Positions 10,838-22,288 of a stretch of 64,000 bases of DNA are shown in pieces. The stretch comes from Pieris napi (taxonomy: Eukaryota; Arthropoda; Insecta; Lepidoptera; Pieridae). The stretch spans positions 10,860,001 through 10,924,000 of the forward strand of contig NC_062235.1 in NCBI RefSeq assembly GCF_905475465.1, in the 5' to 3' direction. The position numbers and the translations under genes were made by a program. How positions within the stretch are numbered: the stretch's first letter is position 1; every line of letters starts with the position of its first letter. The notes beneath the pieces are model-generated. The model made no database searches. It was given only the letters and a program-made list of their open reading frames with translations, and was not told the DNA's origin.

Positions 10838-12360
10838 ATATTTGAAACGTTCAATATATTTTCCTTCACAGTATATCCTAACGTGTTGTAATTAAAGTAT
10901 CTTAGTCACAGAATATTTAAGACATCCGTTTTAGTATCAGTTGCAACAGACATCTAATAAACATCTCTAAGAAACCTCTGTGAAGCGTTTGCGTGGCTAG
11001 GAGGTTCTGTATTTAATTATTAGATACACAATAATTGTTTTAGTTTTTTTCTGGGATTCAAACGACCGCGAAACAGATACAAAAATATATAGTCAAGCTT
11101 GTAGCGCCACTGTTTTTTTTAAATATTAATTACAACGCAGTAATGCTTTTTGGTAATAGGAGCTTTTAACTTATCCCTTCGCTAGTTCCTATAACCTACA
11201 AGCATGTGTGGTGAATGTCATGAAAGTCGATGTCAGGACTGTAGCAAGTGGAAAACCGTGGCCAACAAAATATTACCAGATACAAACGGACACAGATCTA
11301 TGTACCTAACCAAAGTCCTTCGAAACGGTTAGACCTATTTTTGTATATAGGAAAAAAAAATATTTTGGCTAAAACCATTTAATTTTTACCATTTTGATAC
11401 TAATGTAATCTTCAAGACACAGTGATCGACAACTTACTTACTTTTTATGGCAAAACTACGCCGGATCAGCTAGTTATTAAATAGTATTGAAAAATAGACG
11501 CTATCTACTTAGGTAATAATTGGTGTCGCGTTCGCAGGGAAGCCAATATAAACGCTAGAATGGCTTTTAAAGGGATAAAGATCGCATTACAGTTGCTTAT
11601 TGTTACAAACGGACATTAACTGTGCCACAGCATAACTTAGATATTTAAAAATGTTCATTAATACGCTAATAATCTTAATTAACTTTCTTACCAACACATA
11701 ACCAAGTACTGAAAGATTTTATTAGCAAAAAGCAGGTCTTCGAACCCATTTGACACCTTCATCGTCCGATTCGATGGAGCTACATTCAAAAAAGTAATAT
11801 ATCAATTTGATAATTCAAAGTCTGTTGACTTGACTGGAGTATTGTATGAATTCGGTTGGAAATTCAAACACATTTATCTAAACAATGAAGGCCATACAAA
11901 ATTATTATCATAAACTTAACAATGGTTCTACCCTTGAAAGTCTAGACTAAATATTTACGTCAATCAACTTGATAGTATAACCCACCCTCTTATAACCACT
12001 AAATGTTACAAGCGTTGTAAAACAAAGAAATGCTTGACAGCTGTGGCTCTATGGCCTCTTAGATTTTATAGTAAAGGTATTGTAAACAAAAATGGATTGG
12101 AAATACTAAAGTTGATGCTTTAACTAAGTCTTGTGCAGCAGTGCTAGGCTGTGGATCGGCTACACCAATGGTGGCTGATCTCCAAAAATTATCAATAAAA
12201 CTCATTTCGGGACTTCACATCAATCATGGACGTTTCCTAATTTTAGACCTCATATTGAGACAACAAACTGATGTACACAATAATGAATTAAATAAAAAAT
12301 ATTATTGTCTCAAAAAAAGTATGCTCATAATATAATTTAGTACCCTTAAAATAAAATAAT
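10838..12360. other. AT-rich stretch without recognised features
   Basis: No supported gene or repeat was found. A 64-codon frame at 12141 shows no recognisable domain. Confidence 0.4.
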
Positions 12361-12558
12361 TCAGTCGCTCTACAACCTTTTTATATCTTGGCTTCAGATT
12401 TCTGTCAAAGGTTTGCGGTTTCCTCACGAAGTTTTCCTTCACCGTTCGAGGGAATATTAAATGCCAACATACAAAGGAAGTCCATTAGTGGCCAGCCGAG
12501 GATCGAAACTACTACCTCTAGGACGAGAGTCGCACGCTGAAGCCACTAGGCCAACATT
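12361..12558 (-). mobile_element. SINE-A (tRNA-derived), diverged copy
   Basis: Read on the minus strand it starts with a tRNA-like head (GGCCTAGTGGCTTCAGCGTG as A-box region, a degraded GTTTCGATCC as B-box). The body CGAACGGTGAAGGAAAACTT and the tail CCAAGATATAAAAAGGTTGT follow. Part of the middle is deleted relative to the 19.3 kb copy. Confidence 0.75.
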
Positions 12559-13111
12559 GGTTTAATATAAAGTACCCATAGTGTATTTGGAAATATTAGC
12601 AAAATACTAAACAAATCGTTTCGTAAACTATACCAAAATATATTTTAACGAACGTTCAATGTCAAAGGACATTGACGCAAAATAATCTAATGTAAGCAAA
12701 GTAATTATAAGTTTTAATAAGTTCGGTCGAAACTAAGAAAATCATTAAAAGTTGTTAAAGTACTATCAGCTTCGTATATCCATCACATCAAACTTATTTG
12801 TACGATAAAATAAATTACTAATGAACACAGTAATTATTTTTTAAAGGACCATTATTGTTCGTGTATTTATAATATACTAGGAGAATCTGGAAATATCGAC
12901 TAACTAAAGTTATTTTACTGCAAAGTCAAATCATTTATTTCAATTAGACCACCTAAAATGGCACCTTTGAACGTCAAAAAAAATACAAAGAAGATTCTAG
13001 TTGCCCCTTCCAAAAGGTAGTTTCGTGTGGAGAAGAATGGGCAAGAAACTCCACACTTACTCTTTTAAAATAGGTTTACAATATTTTGTTACATTTGTTA
13101 AATTATATGTG

Positions 13112-13225
13112 AAGACAATGTACCCTATTCTAAGAGTACCCTATTCTTCACAGTCTTCAGACTTAGAATAGAGTTAGAAGAGTTAGAAGTTTCATTCATT
13201 CAGAGTTAGAATAGAGTACATTGTC
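13112..13225. repeat. Imperfect inverted repeat
   Basis: GACAATGTACCCTATTCTAA at the left pairs with TTAGAATAGAGTACATTGTC at the right with one mismatch. The interior holds further TTAGAATAGAG-like units. It may be a small foldback element. No target duplication is clear. Confidence 0.55.
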
Positions 13226-13542
13226 TATTGTCATATAATTATGTACTGCGAATACCCTGAATCCGCCCTTTTTAGAGTACTCACTACTTAAGTACTAATA
13301 AAATAAACGACAAAAAAATTCACTACCTATTTAATATAGGTACGTAAAACAATAAAATGTCGAGATAAGCAAATAATAAAGTCGTTATAATAAATCACAG
13401 GCTATCGAACAAAATCTTTTGATTGACGATTTTCCGATTACGGTGCATAAATATTCCATTTGCTTCACGTGTAATGTCCAATCGATTGAGGTTTTACTGC
13501 CGAGTCTATTGTTGTACGAGCTAGTTAGAATAATAAATTAAG

Positions 13543-13785
13543 ATGGTGACCAAGATTTATAGTTCCTTATTGTTCTTCTTGTTGTGTTTCCTATGCATAT
13601 TATTTTATGAGATAGGAAAGTGGCGGCGTATAGGCCATGCCGCAACGACGAAGAGATTGCAAACCAACCCAAAACCGAAATTAAACGCGGCCACAGATAT
13701 TCAAATTCTTTGCCAAATCAGAAATTTCGATCAAATACTCAAAAATAATAGAAACACTAATATTAGTCATGCAGATGGATCATGA
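13543..13785 (+). CDS. Small open frame with hydrophobic N-terminus
   Basis: Eighty codons start at AAGATGG, a favourable start context. Residues about 7-22 are strongly hydrophobic (LLFFLLCFLCILFY), like a signal peptide or membrane anchor, followed by a basic stretch (KWRR) and a polar tail. No repeat family seen in this window overlaps it. It could be a short secreted or membrane protein, a first exon, or chance. I cannot assign a function. Confidence 0.22.
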   Translation: MVTKIYSSLLFFLLCFLCILFYEIGKWRRIGHAATTKRLQTNPKPKLNAATDIQILCQIRNFDQILKNNRNTNISHADGS

Positions 13786-13974
13786 AATTGACAATTGATG
13801 TGTATAAAGGTTATATATACCTTTTTGTCTGTAAAAAGAATAATATATTTTATTTCCAGTCGTGAATTATAAGCAAATAATTTGTTTAGTTACGTATATA
13901 TTTATTTTGGAGCACTGACAGCTAATTAAATCGAATGATATACTTATAAGTTACCTATATTTGCTACCATATCA

Positions 13975-14162
13975 ATGGCGCTACAACGTAGTTTGAACTT
14001 TGGGTCTAAGGCATGCCGGATTCCCGATATTGTTTACCTTCACCGTACGAGCGAGTGTTAAATGTGCACATAGACGGTAAACCCATTGGTGCACAGCCGG
14101 GGATCGAACCTACGACGCTAGGGATGAGAGTCGCACGTTGAAACCACTAGGCCAACACTGCT
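13975..14162 (-). mobile_element. SINE-A copy
   Basis: Minus-strand SINE with tRNA-like head (GGCCTAGTGGTTTCAACGTG, B-box GGTTCGATCCC), the GTGCACCAATGGGTTTACCG region and the GACCCAAAG segment. The 3' part is shortened. It lies about 40 bases before the hAT MITE. Confidence 0.8.
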
Positions 14163-14202
14163 TCTATTGCTACCAATACACGGTTAAAAACATCATTTAG
14201 AC

Positions 14203-14470
14203 CAGTGATGGGCAAAGTACGGCCCGCGGGCCAACTCAGGCCCACGAAAGTATTTAATCCGGCCGGCCGAGGGTCCATCGACATAGATAGTATACGGCGC
14301 GTTATAATTACGTTTTGACGGTTCAGAAGAAAAAGTAGATTCTACTTGTAATGTTTTAATAATATTATGATTAAAAGCTTTAACACACAATGCATTTTCT
14401 ATGATTCTGGCCCTCCTCTAGAATTTCTTAAACTTTGTGGCCCGCCATTAAAACAGTTTGCCCACCACTG
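14203..14470. mobile_element. hAT-type MITE with 8-bp target duplication
   Basis: The 268-base element runs from CAGTGATGGGCAAAGTACGG to TTTGCCCACCACTG. Its ends are imperfect inverted repeats of the CAGTG..CACTG type typical of hAT transposons. ATTTAGAC flanks both sides (14195-14202 and 14471-14478), an exact 8-bp duplication. No transposase is encoded, so it would depend on a hAT transposase supplied in trans. Confidence 0.88.
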
Positions 14471-14750
14471 ATTTAGACCATACATTAACATGATAGAAGC
14501 CAAGCGAAGCACCCGCGAAGCATTTGTCATTGTGTTTATTATTTTATTTATTATACGTAAAGAATAAACACTGTGAGTTTTGTAGTGCAAAAATCGACCA
14601 TCTTAATAATAAAGAAAAAATAACTGTCATCCGCTATGTCAAATCAACTTGCAGTATGTCATGTATATTTTTTAATCTGTATTCCACGTGGCAGTTGTCA
14701 TTGTTATTTCTTAGTATTGTCTTTGATTGACATAACCTTTACACATTTAA

Positions 14751-15000
14751 AGAAAAAACTTTTTAACCGGATTAAAGTTATGTATTATTTTAAATTTACA
14801 ACTATTTAACATAATTTTAAATTTATCCGACGTTTCGCGTGCTTTACAGCGTGCGTGGTCACGGTGACTGAAGACAAAAGGTGTTGGATGTCAAAAAGAC
14901 ATCCAACACCTTTTGTCTCCACAGCTGTGATACTATATATGTTAAATAGTTGTAAATTTATAATAATACATAACTTTAATCCGGTTAAAAAGTTTTTTCT
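14751..15000. mobile_element. TTAA-flanked foldback MITE with central palindrome
   Basis: Inverted arms of about 70 bases starting AGAAAAAACTTTTTAACCGG are bounded by TTAA at 14747-14750 and 15001-15004, as for piggyBac-type insertions. The centre is a perfect 21-bp hairpin (14872-14892 with 14898-14918) with a 5-base A loop. Only non-coding sequence is present. The superfamily is inferred from the TTAA site alone, because the ends do not show the usual CCC start. Confidence 0.78.
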
Positions 15001-15004
15001 TTAA

Positions 15005-17959
15005 TTGTTATTTCTTTTTCTTCGTATTCTCGTAAACAGTTAAATTTTTGCACCGCTGATAGTAGGTGAACACTTTGTTCAAAGTCAGAATAAGTACATA
15101 TCGAAAATCCATTAATGTACAGAGTAAAGCTATTCAATGAATTGATTTATGAAACATTTTTCCGTGGGCGGTGATGTATGCTTAAGGTCACAACCTAGGT
15201 CTCACGTACACATGTTTAGAAAGAGTTATTCAATTCAATGTAAAACTTATGAAAGGACTTTTGTATAATAAACGTGAAATAGGTCACGTGAGTGTTTATA
15301 TCGTCTTAATTAAATATTATATTTATTTTTCTTGCCATTTTATTGTTCTTTTACACAATGGTAACAATAAAATACAATTTTTAATGTGACAAGCGATTTC
15401 ACAGTGTGAGGGAGCAACTATGGATATCCCTTTACCAGAATGCTCAATCTGAATATCGGTGAGTTCGCGTTCTAAAACGCGTTCTTCGGGAAGGAGGGAC
15501 AAATGGATTCTACCTCATATCCTGTATATATATTTGTATATTATCTATCGAAAATTGTACTCTTTTGGACACAACATACAAATTTACTACTATAAATACT
15601 GAATTTGCATAATGCTTTTCCTTTTGTCGTCGGCCAAAATCGACACCATTCAAAATCTTAATGGTGTTCTGCTACTATTACTACTTATATACTTGCCAAT
15701 TATTATAATCAAATTTCCCAAATTAAATAACAGAACAAAAAGATAGGCTTTATACACGCGTCAATAAAAACAAAAAAAATCAAACAAAAGGAAATAAACA
15801 TTTCAAATATTGTTCTTGGATGCTGTCTTAATATATCGGTCGCATACTCGTATATTCGCACTCGCAATATGCAAAACATTCCTTTGATACCTTGCTTTAC
15901 GATCAAAGGATTTCACAGCTAACATAATCCGAAGACCATTTTATAACGTAGTACTTTCAGAAGCCCCTAATGATTCGTTAAGGACACTCGGCTAAATTAA
16001 AAAGGATTTTATTTCTACTCCTTTAACAGCTGACGGCTTCCCCGTCATCAAATAAACATTTCATTTGCGTAATTAAACAATAATTTTTGGTAACAACTGC
16101 TTGTTCATAAATCGCTATGTAATGTTTTGCTGTTCGCTTCGTTACGCTTCTGAAAGAGTGAGCTTTCAGAGTAAATTAAGCTTCTTAAAATTTATGTATA
16201 ATTATAATTAAAATATCATTGAAATTTTGTGGTTACATTGAATTGTACTCTCGTAGTAATCTCGTACATTTAATAATGAATAATGGGAAAAATTAATAAA
16301 TTCAGTTATTAATGTAGACCACATCATAGGGACATAATTTTGTATAGAATAAGTTAAAATATATTATCTAGCATTCAATACATGACAGTATGGTGAACAT
16401 AAATTTTACAAAAAATAATAAAATTTATTACGCTTCGATTTTTAGTTTTTACTAGTAATTTTTTGCTTAACAATGCGGAGGTACCAGATAGGCGATTAAC
16501 AACCTTTTTTAATGATCAGCCTACTACCGAATATATCAATCTCTGGATAAATAGTGTTTATTCTGTTATATTCGAAAAAAATCGAATGGGAGGTGCCTAA
16601 AATTAAAAGCAATAGATACATCTTTGCAAGTGCTATTAGTCCTAATATTTAAAATTATTTTTAATTAGCCCTTACAATATATATTCCACCGCAAAAGCCG
16701 TACCCGTTATGCGTTAAAGATGTTTTATTTTTATTTAGCGAGTAGACATCGGAAGTAAATTGCAATACCTACCCAAAAATCGACGACTTGAGTCAAATTG
16801 CCGGTCACCTACTTCTCTATAAAGAAAAAATTAAAACATCCGGCCAAGCCTATCACAGCCCAATGCTTTATTATAACACCAATAGACAATTGTATATTCC
16901 ATCATAAATTATTCTCTATTAACACAGAAAAACCGCAGTAGCTAGATTGAACTGTGACAAACTGACGAAGCTAAAACCGTTGGACAAATTTAATAGCAGC
17001 CACATTTTCCCTTTATTGCTAACATAGTTTTGATGGTAATGCGAGCCGAATGGAGATAAAACAGACAAAGCTATTACAACTTTTGTTCGTGGTCACAATA
17101 AAATTCATGCAACAATAAAAACTCTACATATTCATGACTGCATGACGTCATTTCCATTCATAGGTGCTGCGGAAGGATAACACTAGCTATCGAATAAATT
17201 TAGTTAAATTGTGATTTTTATGTATTTCTTTTGATTATTTTATAATAATAACATATTATTTGCAAGAATATGGTACAAAAATATTATGGTGGTACAATCT
17301 AAAGTTCACATATAATGGCGTGCAAAATTGTTTTAAAATTTTACATAGAACTCACATACATTATGAGTTATATCAATTAGTCAGTTCTTATATTATTTGT
17401 AGTGACAAAAATAATATTAATTAAAATGTTTTACGCAAATAATCATTAATAGAATAATATTTTTTTTCCAAAAGTAGTACATTAAGTCGATTTTAAAAAC
17501 TCTAAAAATTATTATAAACCTTGATGGTACAAAAGGTGATTTTTCATATATAATTTCAGATTAATATATGTACAGGCAAGAGATAAAATTTTGAAGTTAC
17601 AAAGGCACGCTAGAAAAGAACTATCAAGATACATAGTTTGCTCCACAAATTGATAAATACTTAATAAATTTTTTTGAGCCTTAATAGGGTATCCTATTTC
17701 CTGTGTGTTGAAAGCAAAATGTAAAATGCTGGATTTTAACGTAAAATAATCTCAATTCAGGATTCAGGACGTAATCGAGCATAAAGCGAGGTTAAACTAA
17801 AGTAACGCCTACTAGAAAATAGCTCAGAAAAATAGCTGCTTATGGAAAGAAGGTTAGTGTGAGTTTACATCAAAAATACGATTTATTATTTATTGAAAGA
17901 ATGAGAACGTTATAAAACCCTTTTCTAATGAAGCAACAACTATTTAATAATTCTTACTT
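15005..17959. other. Long AT-rich stretch, one shared repeat
   Basis: Nothing coding is recognisable. The segment 16500-16615 resembles 30590-30705 (GATCAGCC, TCTGGATA and TTTATTCTGTTA landmarks) and is probably an old dispersed repeat. Confidence 0.4.
16500..16615 (+). repeat. Dispersed repeat, copy 1
   Basis: Shares ordered landmarks with 30590-30705: a T run, AATGATCAGCC, CTCTGGATA, GTTTATTCTGTTA, TTCGAAAAA. The class is unknown. Confidence 0.5.
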
Positions 17960-17964
17960 ACTTA

Positions 17965-18165
17965 CTCCGCTGGCTCTGCGACAAAAAACTCTGGCTCTGT
18001 AAAAGTGTCTGGGCCTCTGAAATGAGAAAGTTCCAGCGCTTCCTATCCTGTGCTATCTCCCGCCATTGCTGGCTTTTAGCTGCAGAAGGTCCTCCTCCAC
18101 TCTGTTGATCCAGCGGTACCTAGACTGACCTACTGGTCTCCGACCACTAGGCCGGTTACCACTTT
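17965..18165 (-). pseudogene. RTE-like LINE C-terminal relic
   Basis: On the minus strand the sequence reads GRRPVGQSRYRWINRVEEDL followed in a shifted frame by WREIAQDRKRW. This G-R-x-R-W-x-x-x-V-E-x-D-L and W-R-x-x-A-Q-D-R-x-x-W order marks the end of RTE-like endonuclease-reverse transcriptases. One frameshift and a stop are visible, so it is dead. Confidence 0.68.
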
Positions 18166-18228
18166 TTAGATATTAAAATGAATAAATTTTGTAGCACGTA
18201 TAATTCACATTCGTCACATTTTAAAAGA

Positions 18229-18391
18229 TTCGACTTAGGGTCCTTCAAGCAAAGAGCGTACCAATTCTAATGCCGTAAAGGCCGGCAACGCACTTGCGAG
18301 CCTTCTGGCAATGTGAGTGTCCATGGGCGTCGGTACCACTTAACATCAGATGAGCCTCCTGCCCGTTTGCCTCCTATTACATTAAAAAAAA
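18229..18391 (+). mobile_element. Jockey/CR1-like LINE 3' end copy
   Basis: Contains CGACTTAGGGTCCTTCAAG, CCGGCAACGCACTTGCGAG, CATGGGCG, CTTAACATCAGATGAGCC and CCCGTTTGCCTCCTATTAC, ending in an A run. It covers only the last part of ORF2 plus the tail. Confidence 0.72.
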
Positions 18392-18674
18392 GAAGGTACA
18401 GAGGTATAATAAAAAGGTACATAGATTGGACGTAACAATGATTGAACATGCAATAACGAATCACATTCGAATGTACTACCTACAATCTACAATCACAGCG
18501 ATGAACCCTGAAACGCGCTAACAAAGTTATTCAAGCCGCTAAAGATATACAATTTATCGAACATTTATATATATAGCCACTGGGGCCTTCGTGCTGGACA
18601 GTCAGTGGTTATACTGGTCCAGGATACTCCCTATAGGTTAGAGGAACTGTTCACCATACTTCCTCCACAAATAT

Positions 18675-18796
18675 AGTTTTTTATAGCCCCCTGCAAACGG
18701 GCAGGAAGCTCACCTGATGTTAGGTGACTTACGGAATTTTAATGCCAGAGTGGTCGCGAGTGCGTTACCGGCCTTTTAAGAATTGGGACTCTCCTT
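18675..18796 (-). mobile_element. Jockey/CR1-like LINE 3' end copy, short
   Basis: Minus-strand copy running from the CAAACGGGCAGGAAGCTCAC tail to GGCCTTTTAAGAATTGG. It lies about 280 bases from the opposite-strand copy at 18229-18391, giving a loose inverted pair. Confidence 0.68.
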
Positions 18797-19292
18797 CCTT
18801 TAATGATCATAAGTCAAATTATTATGTCATATACGATTAGTTATAAATTAACTTACTAATCGTTATTATTTTCTTCTCTATCTATTTAACACAAACGATA
18901 TGTTTGTCGATGTCAACTCACACTAAGCCCGCTGACCAACTTATTTATTCTGTGTGAAATATCCGTTATCCAGTCCGATTGTTAATTTCTATGCAAATGC
19001 TGCTCTACCGACTAGTTTACATGAGTTAACAAAAATTCGTTTCCGTAATCTTTGTTTGGACTTCTAATGCCTGTTTTGCATAACTATAAAAATTTCCGGA
19101 TTTTAGCTTGTAACCAAATGGATTTAATAATAAAATGCGGACAAGAGGTTATCAGTCATTTGTTTTCTAATAAGCTATTACTACGAGTTGACCATACCGG
19201 CTTCGGAAACATGAATAGTCTTTGACCCGTGTCACCTACTTAAGTCAAGTTTCGAAAACTTTTATTATTTTATGGCCTAGGTATAGTATATA

Positions 19293-19593
19293 AAGAGCAG
19301 TGTCGGCCTAGTGACTTCAGCGTGCGACTCTCATACCTGAGGTCGTAGGTTCGATCCCTGGCTGTACACCAATGGACTTTCTTTCAATGTGCGCATTTAA
19401 CATTTGCTCGAACGGTGAAGGAAAGCATCGTGAGGAAACCGACAAGTCTTAGACCCAAAAAGTCGACGGCGTGTGTCAGGCACTGGAGGCTGATCACCTA
19501 CTTGCCTATTAGATTTAAAAATGATCTAGAAACAGATTCAGAAATCTGAGGCCAAGACCTAAAGAGGTTGTAGCGCCACTCATTTATTTTGTT
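19293..19593 (+). mobile_element. SINE-A full-length copy with 15-bp target duplication
   Basis: The tRNA-like head (GGCCTAGTGACTTCAGCGTG, B-box GGTTCGATCCC) begins near 19300. The body has CTTTCTTTCAATGTGCGC, GAACGGTGAAGGAAAGCA, CCCAAAAAGTCGACGGCG and AGGCACTGGAGGCTGATCAC, and the tail ends GGTTGTAGCGCCACTCATTT. TAGGTATAGTATATA occurs exactly at 19278-19292 and 19594-19608, flanking the element. This is the best reference copy in the window. Mobilisation would need LINE machinery in trans. Confidence 0.92.
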
Positions 19594-19608
19594 TAGGTAT
19601 AGTATATA

Positions 19609-20584
19609 TATTTGTGTTGAAACTTTATATTTTTTTAAATAACAGGACAAAGAGATCGGACCTTATACTACAGCTATGTAATACAACTTTTTGAAGGCAT
19701 CTCTAAATATTCTAATTTCTAAAAATATTTCCCTAGGAACAGGAACAGCTAGGAACAGTTTTTATTCAAAAATTAAACTATCGGTTTTAGTACTTTTCTT
19801 AACTTATTTATGTTTCCCACCATTTAAATCTTCCCTGAACAAATATTTCAAGATCATAATTAGCCAAATCGGTCCAGCCATTCTCGAGTTTTAGCGAGAC
19901 TAACGATATAGGTACATATATGATAAGTATATGGAAAAGGAAAATAGTGACGCAAGGATGTCGTTTAGAGTTATTGAACAGTCATAATATGATTTTGTAA
20001 TTATGCAATATGAACGTGTCAAAGCAACCAAAACAAGTGTGTTCTTTATAAAATATAGTAGGTATAATATAGTATTTTACAACTAAAATTATAAAAAGTA
20101 CACGATTGAAAGGTGTTTCTTAAAACTTACAAATTACAGAAACCAGTTGGTTTCCACAAAGCAACCAAGATAGTGACAAAGTTATTTAAGATAAAACAAA
20201 TGCTTAAGACTTTTTGAACGCTGCGATTTTTCAATTTTCAAAATTAATTAAAGTTTGCGAGAAAACCACAACGTCGGGAACGAATTTAATTTTCCTCCAC
20301 AGCCCGAGACGACAATTTACAACTGTTCATTGCAAAGCATTACATATAATAGAATTGCATTATGCCTCGTAGAAGTGTGGAGTGTTATAATGAGTTGGAT
20401 TCAAGTGGGAGGTATTCGGACTTGGAAAGCAGTTCTAGCAACTATTTATATAGCATAGTTCTCTTTATTGCTAAAGATAACATACAACATGCCCTCTTCT
20501 TAAATAATGTATTGGGAATGCGTGTGATCAACGGTGAAGCAATGTTAACTTCATGAAAGGTACAGAATCAAAATAATAAGATAA
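19609..20584. other. AT-rich stretch with unassigned open frames
   Basis: At 20292 an acceptor-like TTTTCCTCCACAG is followed by an open segment to 20458, and an overlapping 64-codon frame starts at ATG 20362 (MPRRSVECYN). Neither is recognisable, and they conflict with one another. No other structure is seen. Confidence 0.3.
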
Positions 20585-20780
20585 TAGTGGTTAAGTGATT
20601 CGTAACCCTACGGTCGTGAATTCGAATCCCAGCTATGCACTTTAATATGTACAAAGTGAAAATTTTATTTATTTATTATTGACAGTGCCTGCAAAGAAAT
20701 AATCGCAAGGCTTATGTGCCTTTATTAGATTATCTTCATACACTCAGACTAGATAATGAATCTGAAATCCCAGATTAAAT
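20585..20780 (+). mobile_element. Possible tRNA-derived SINE fragment
   Basis: TAGTGGTTAAGTGATTCG resembles an A-box head and GAATTCGAATCCC a degraded B-box, with correct order and spacing. The downstream ACTCAGACTAGATAATGAA segment may be its body. Only one copy is visible here, so the assignment is weak. Confidence 0.35.
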
Positions 20781-21204
20781 TGGGGTAGTAAAGATTAAAC
20801 GTCGTAAAGTATGGCTACGGAACTATTTAGATGTTGACAATAATTAAGTATGCGCCTAAAGCTAGCAAAATGATTTCACTCGCACGTCTTCCTCCGCTCG
20901 CATAAGTGGCGAACGCAATCACCGCGGCGCAACGGTCGCGCATCTGTAGTACACAGGGCGGGTCAGTCGAGGGTATTTTGTACGGTGCGTTGTTTTTGCA
21001 AGTAGAAAATATAGTAATATTCGGTCTATTTATGGGTAGGCGTGGGTCAGGGTAGAGACGAGATAAAACGAGTGCTGAAGGTGTGAGTTGTTGTATATAT
21101 TCTAGCAAAAATTATTATAAGTTTTTCCTCTAATATTTTTAACCAATGTTAGTTTTTTTTATCTATTATGTACTTCTATAAAATTATTTAGGTACCTTGT
21201 TCAA

Positions 21205-22048
21205 TAAAAATCGGTTGTTTGTAAAGTCGGTTTACTGACGATAGTTGAACGTGACAACTAGACCAGTGCAGATAGCCTTTAAAATAAATAAAAAGTGAAA
21301 AAAATTACAGTAGGATGAAACCCATTAGAAAAGCAGGGGAATATGATCAAAATGAAAGGAAAAATAAATTACGGTCGATCTGAGGTCGGGAAGGGGCGGG
21401 GGGGGAGTTTTAAGGGTAAAAAACGGTTTATCTCGATTTCCGGCAAAACTACAAGTCCTATCGAAGAAAGTTAAATGGCAAAGTTGGAGGTAATAAAAAG
21501 ATCTAAAACTTTTGTATTCACACATTTTTCACGTAACCTCAAAATTTACGTGAAAAATTCAAAAAACCAAGTTTTTGGTTTTTTATTTTTATCTTTAACA
21601 AAAATTTTTTTTTTTAACGAAATTTGGTGAAAACTTACCTTTCTATGTCCCAAATACACTGTCATTTATTTGATTAAAAATATTAATTTTTTCACCTTAT
21701 TTTGAATTAATATCGAAAAAACACCCTAATTTTCAATCGAAAATTCTGACGTCAAAATTTCAGCTTTTTTCAAAAAGTTGATGTGCTTTCAGTGCGTTAA
21801 AATCTCTACTTTCCTATGGTAAAAATGTATATATATATATATTACCATAGTAAATCTTCTCAGAAAACGCAAAAAATTGTATGCAGTAACGCCCAGACCT
21901 GTCATCCCCTTCCTTACTTCTCTATGAAATACGAAAATTTTAGCCCATCTAAAGGCTAAATTTTTTTTTAGGTCACTCAGGTATATATAAGTTATCTTAA
22001 AATCGTAATAAATAGGCATCTGATTATAATTTAAAGAAGATTCACGTT
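21205..22048. other. Unclassified T-rich repeat-like region into which copia inserted
   Basis: Starts with ATCGGTTGTTTGTAAAGTCG at 21208, a motif also seen at 52919. After the copia element, 26619-26637 holds AAGACGTTGTCACGTCAAA, a partner of 53836-53857. The two pairs suggest one old transposon family with these ends. Inside are a G-rich run (21382-21412), several T runs, and a TATGGTAA..TTACCATA hairpin near 21815-21850. No reading frame is recognised. Confidence 0.4.
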
Positions 22049-22053
22049 CATTT
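22049..22053 (+). repeat. Copia target-site duplication, left
   Basis: CATTT, matched exactly at 26588-26592 beyond the right LTR. Five bases is the usual size for copia elements. Confidence 0.93.
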
Positions 22054-22212
22054 TATTAGAGGAAACTCTTTGGTAATTTGCATACATATTATATCGTCAT
22101 AGTTCGTTATTTAAAGTTGGCGTTGCTATGGTCTTGTTATGTTTTTATATTGTCAATTATTAATAAACTGGACTGCTGCACGCGACTACCGCTGCACACT
22201 TATAACCCAACA
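22054..22212 (+). repeat. Copia 5' LTR
   Basis: Runs from TATTAGAGGAAACTC to ACCCAACA. The boundary is fixed by the CATTT duplication. It starts TA rather than the usual TG. AATAAA at 22162-22167 is a likely polyadenylation signal. Confidence 0.93.
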
Positions 22213-22214
22213 AA

Positions 22215-22228
22215 GGTTATGGGCCCAG
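22215..22228 (+). promoter_or_regulatory. Copia primer binding site (initiator tRNA-Met, internal)
   Basis: GGTTATGGGCCCAG is complementary to the anticodon-arm region of initiator tRNA-Met, not its 3' end. This matches the half-tRNA priming known for Drosophila copia. It lies two bases after the 5' LTR. Confidence 0.88.
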
Positions 22229-22288
22229 TCATAGTCTAGTAAATTAATAAAAAAAAAAGGGGGAACTAGAGTGCTTAACCTAGTAACG

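Noticed and set aside
20255..20556. Two overlapping frames after an acceptor-like CTCCACAG
   Set aside because: They conflict in frame and neither resembles a known protein.
22271..22288. Copia frame starting at the GTG at 22271
   Set aside because: GTG is not a usual eukaryotic start; ATG 22289 has good context and fits the family.
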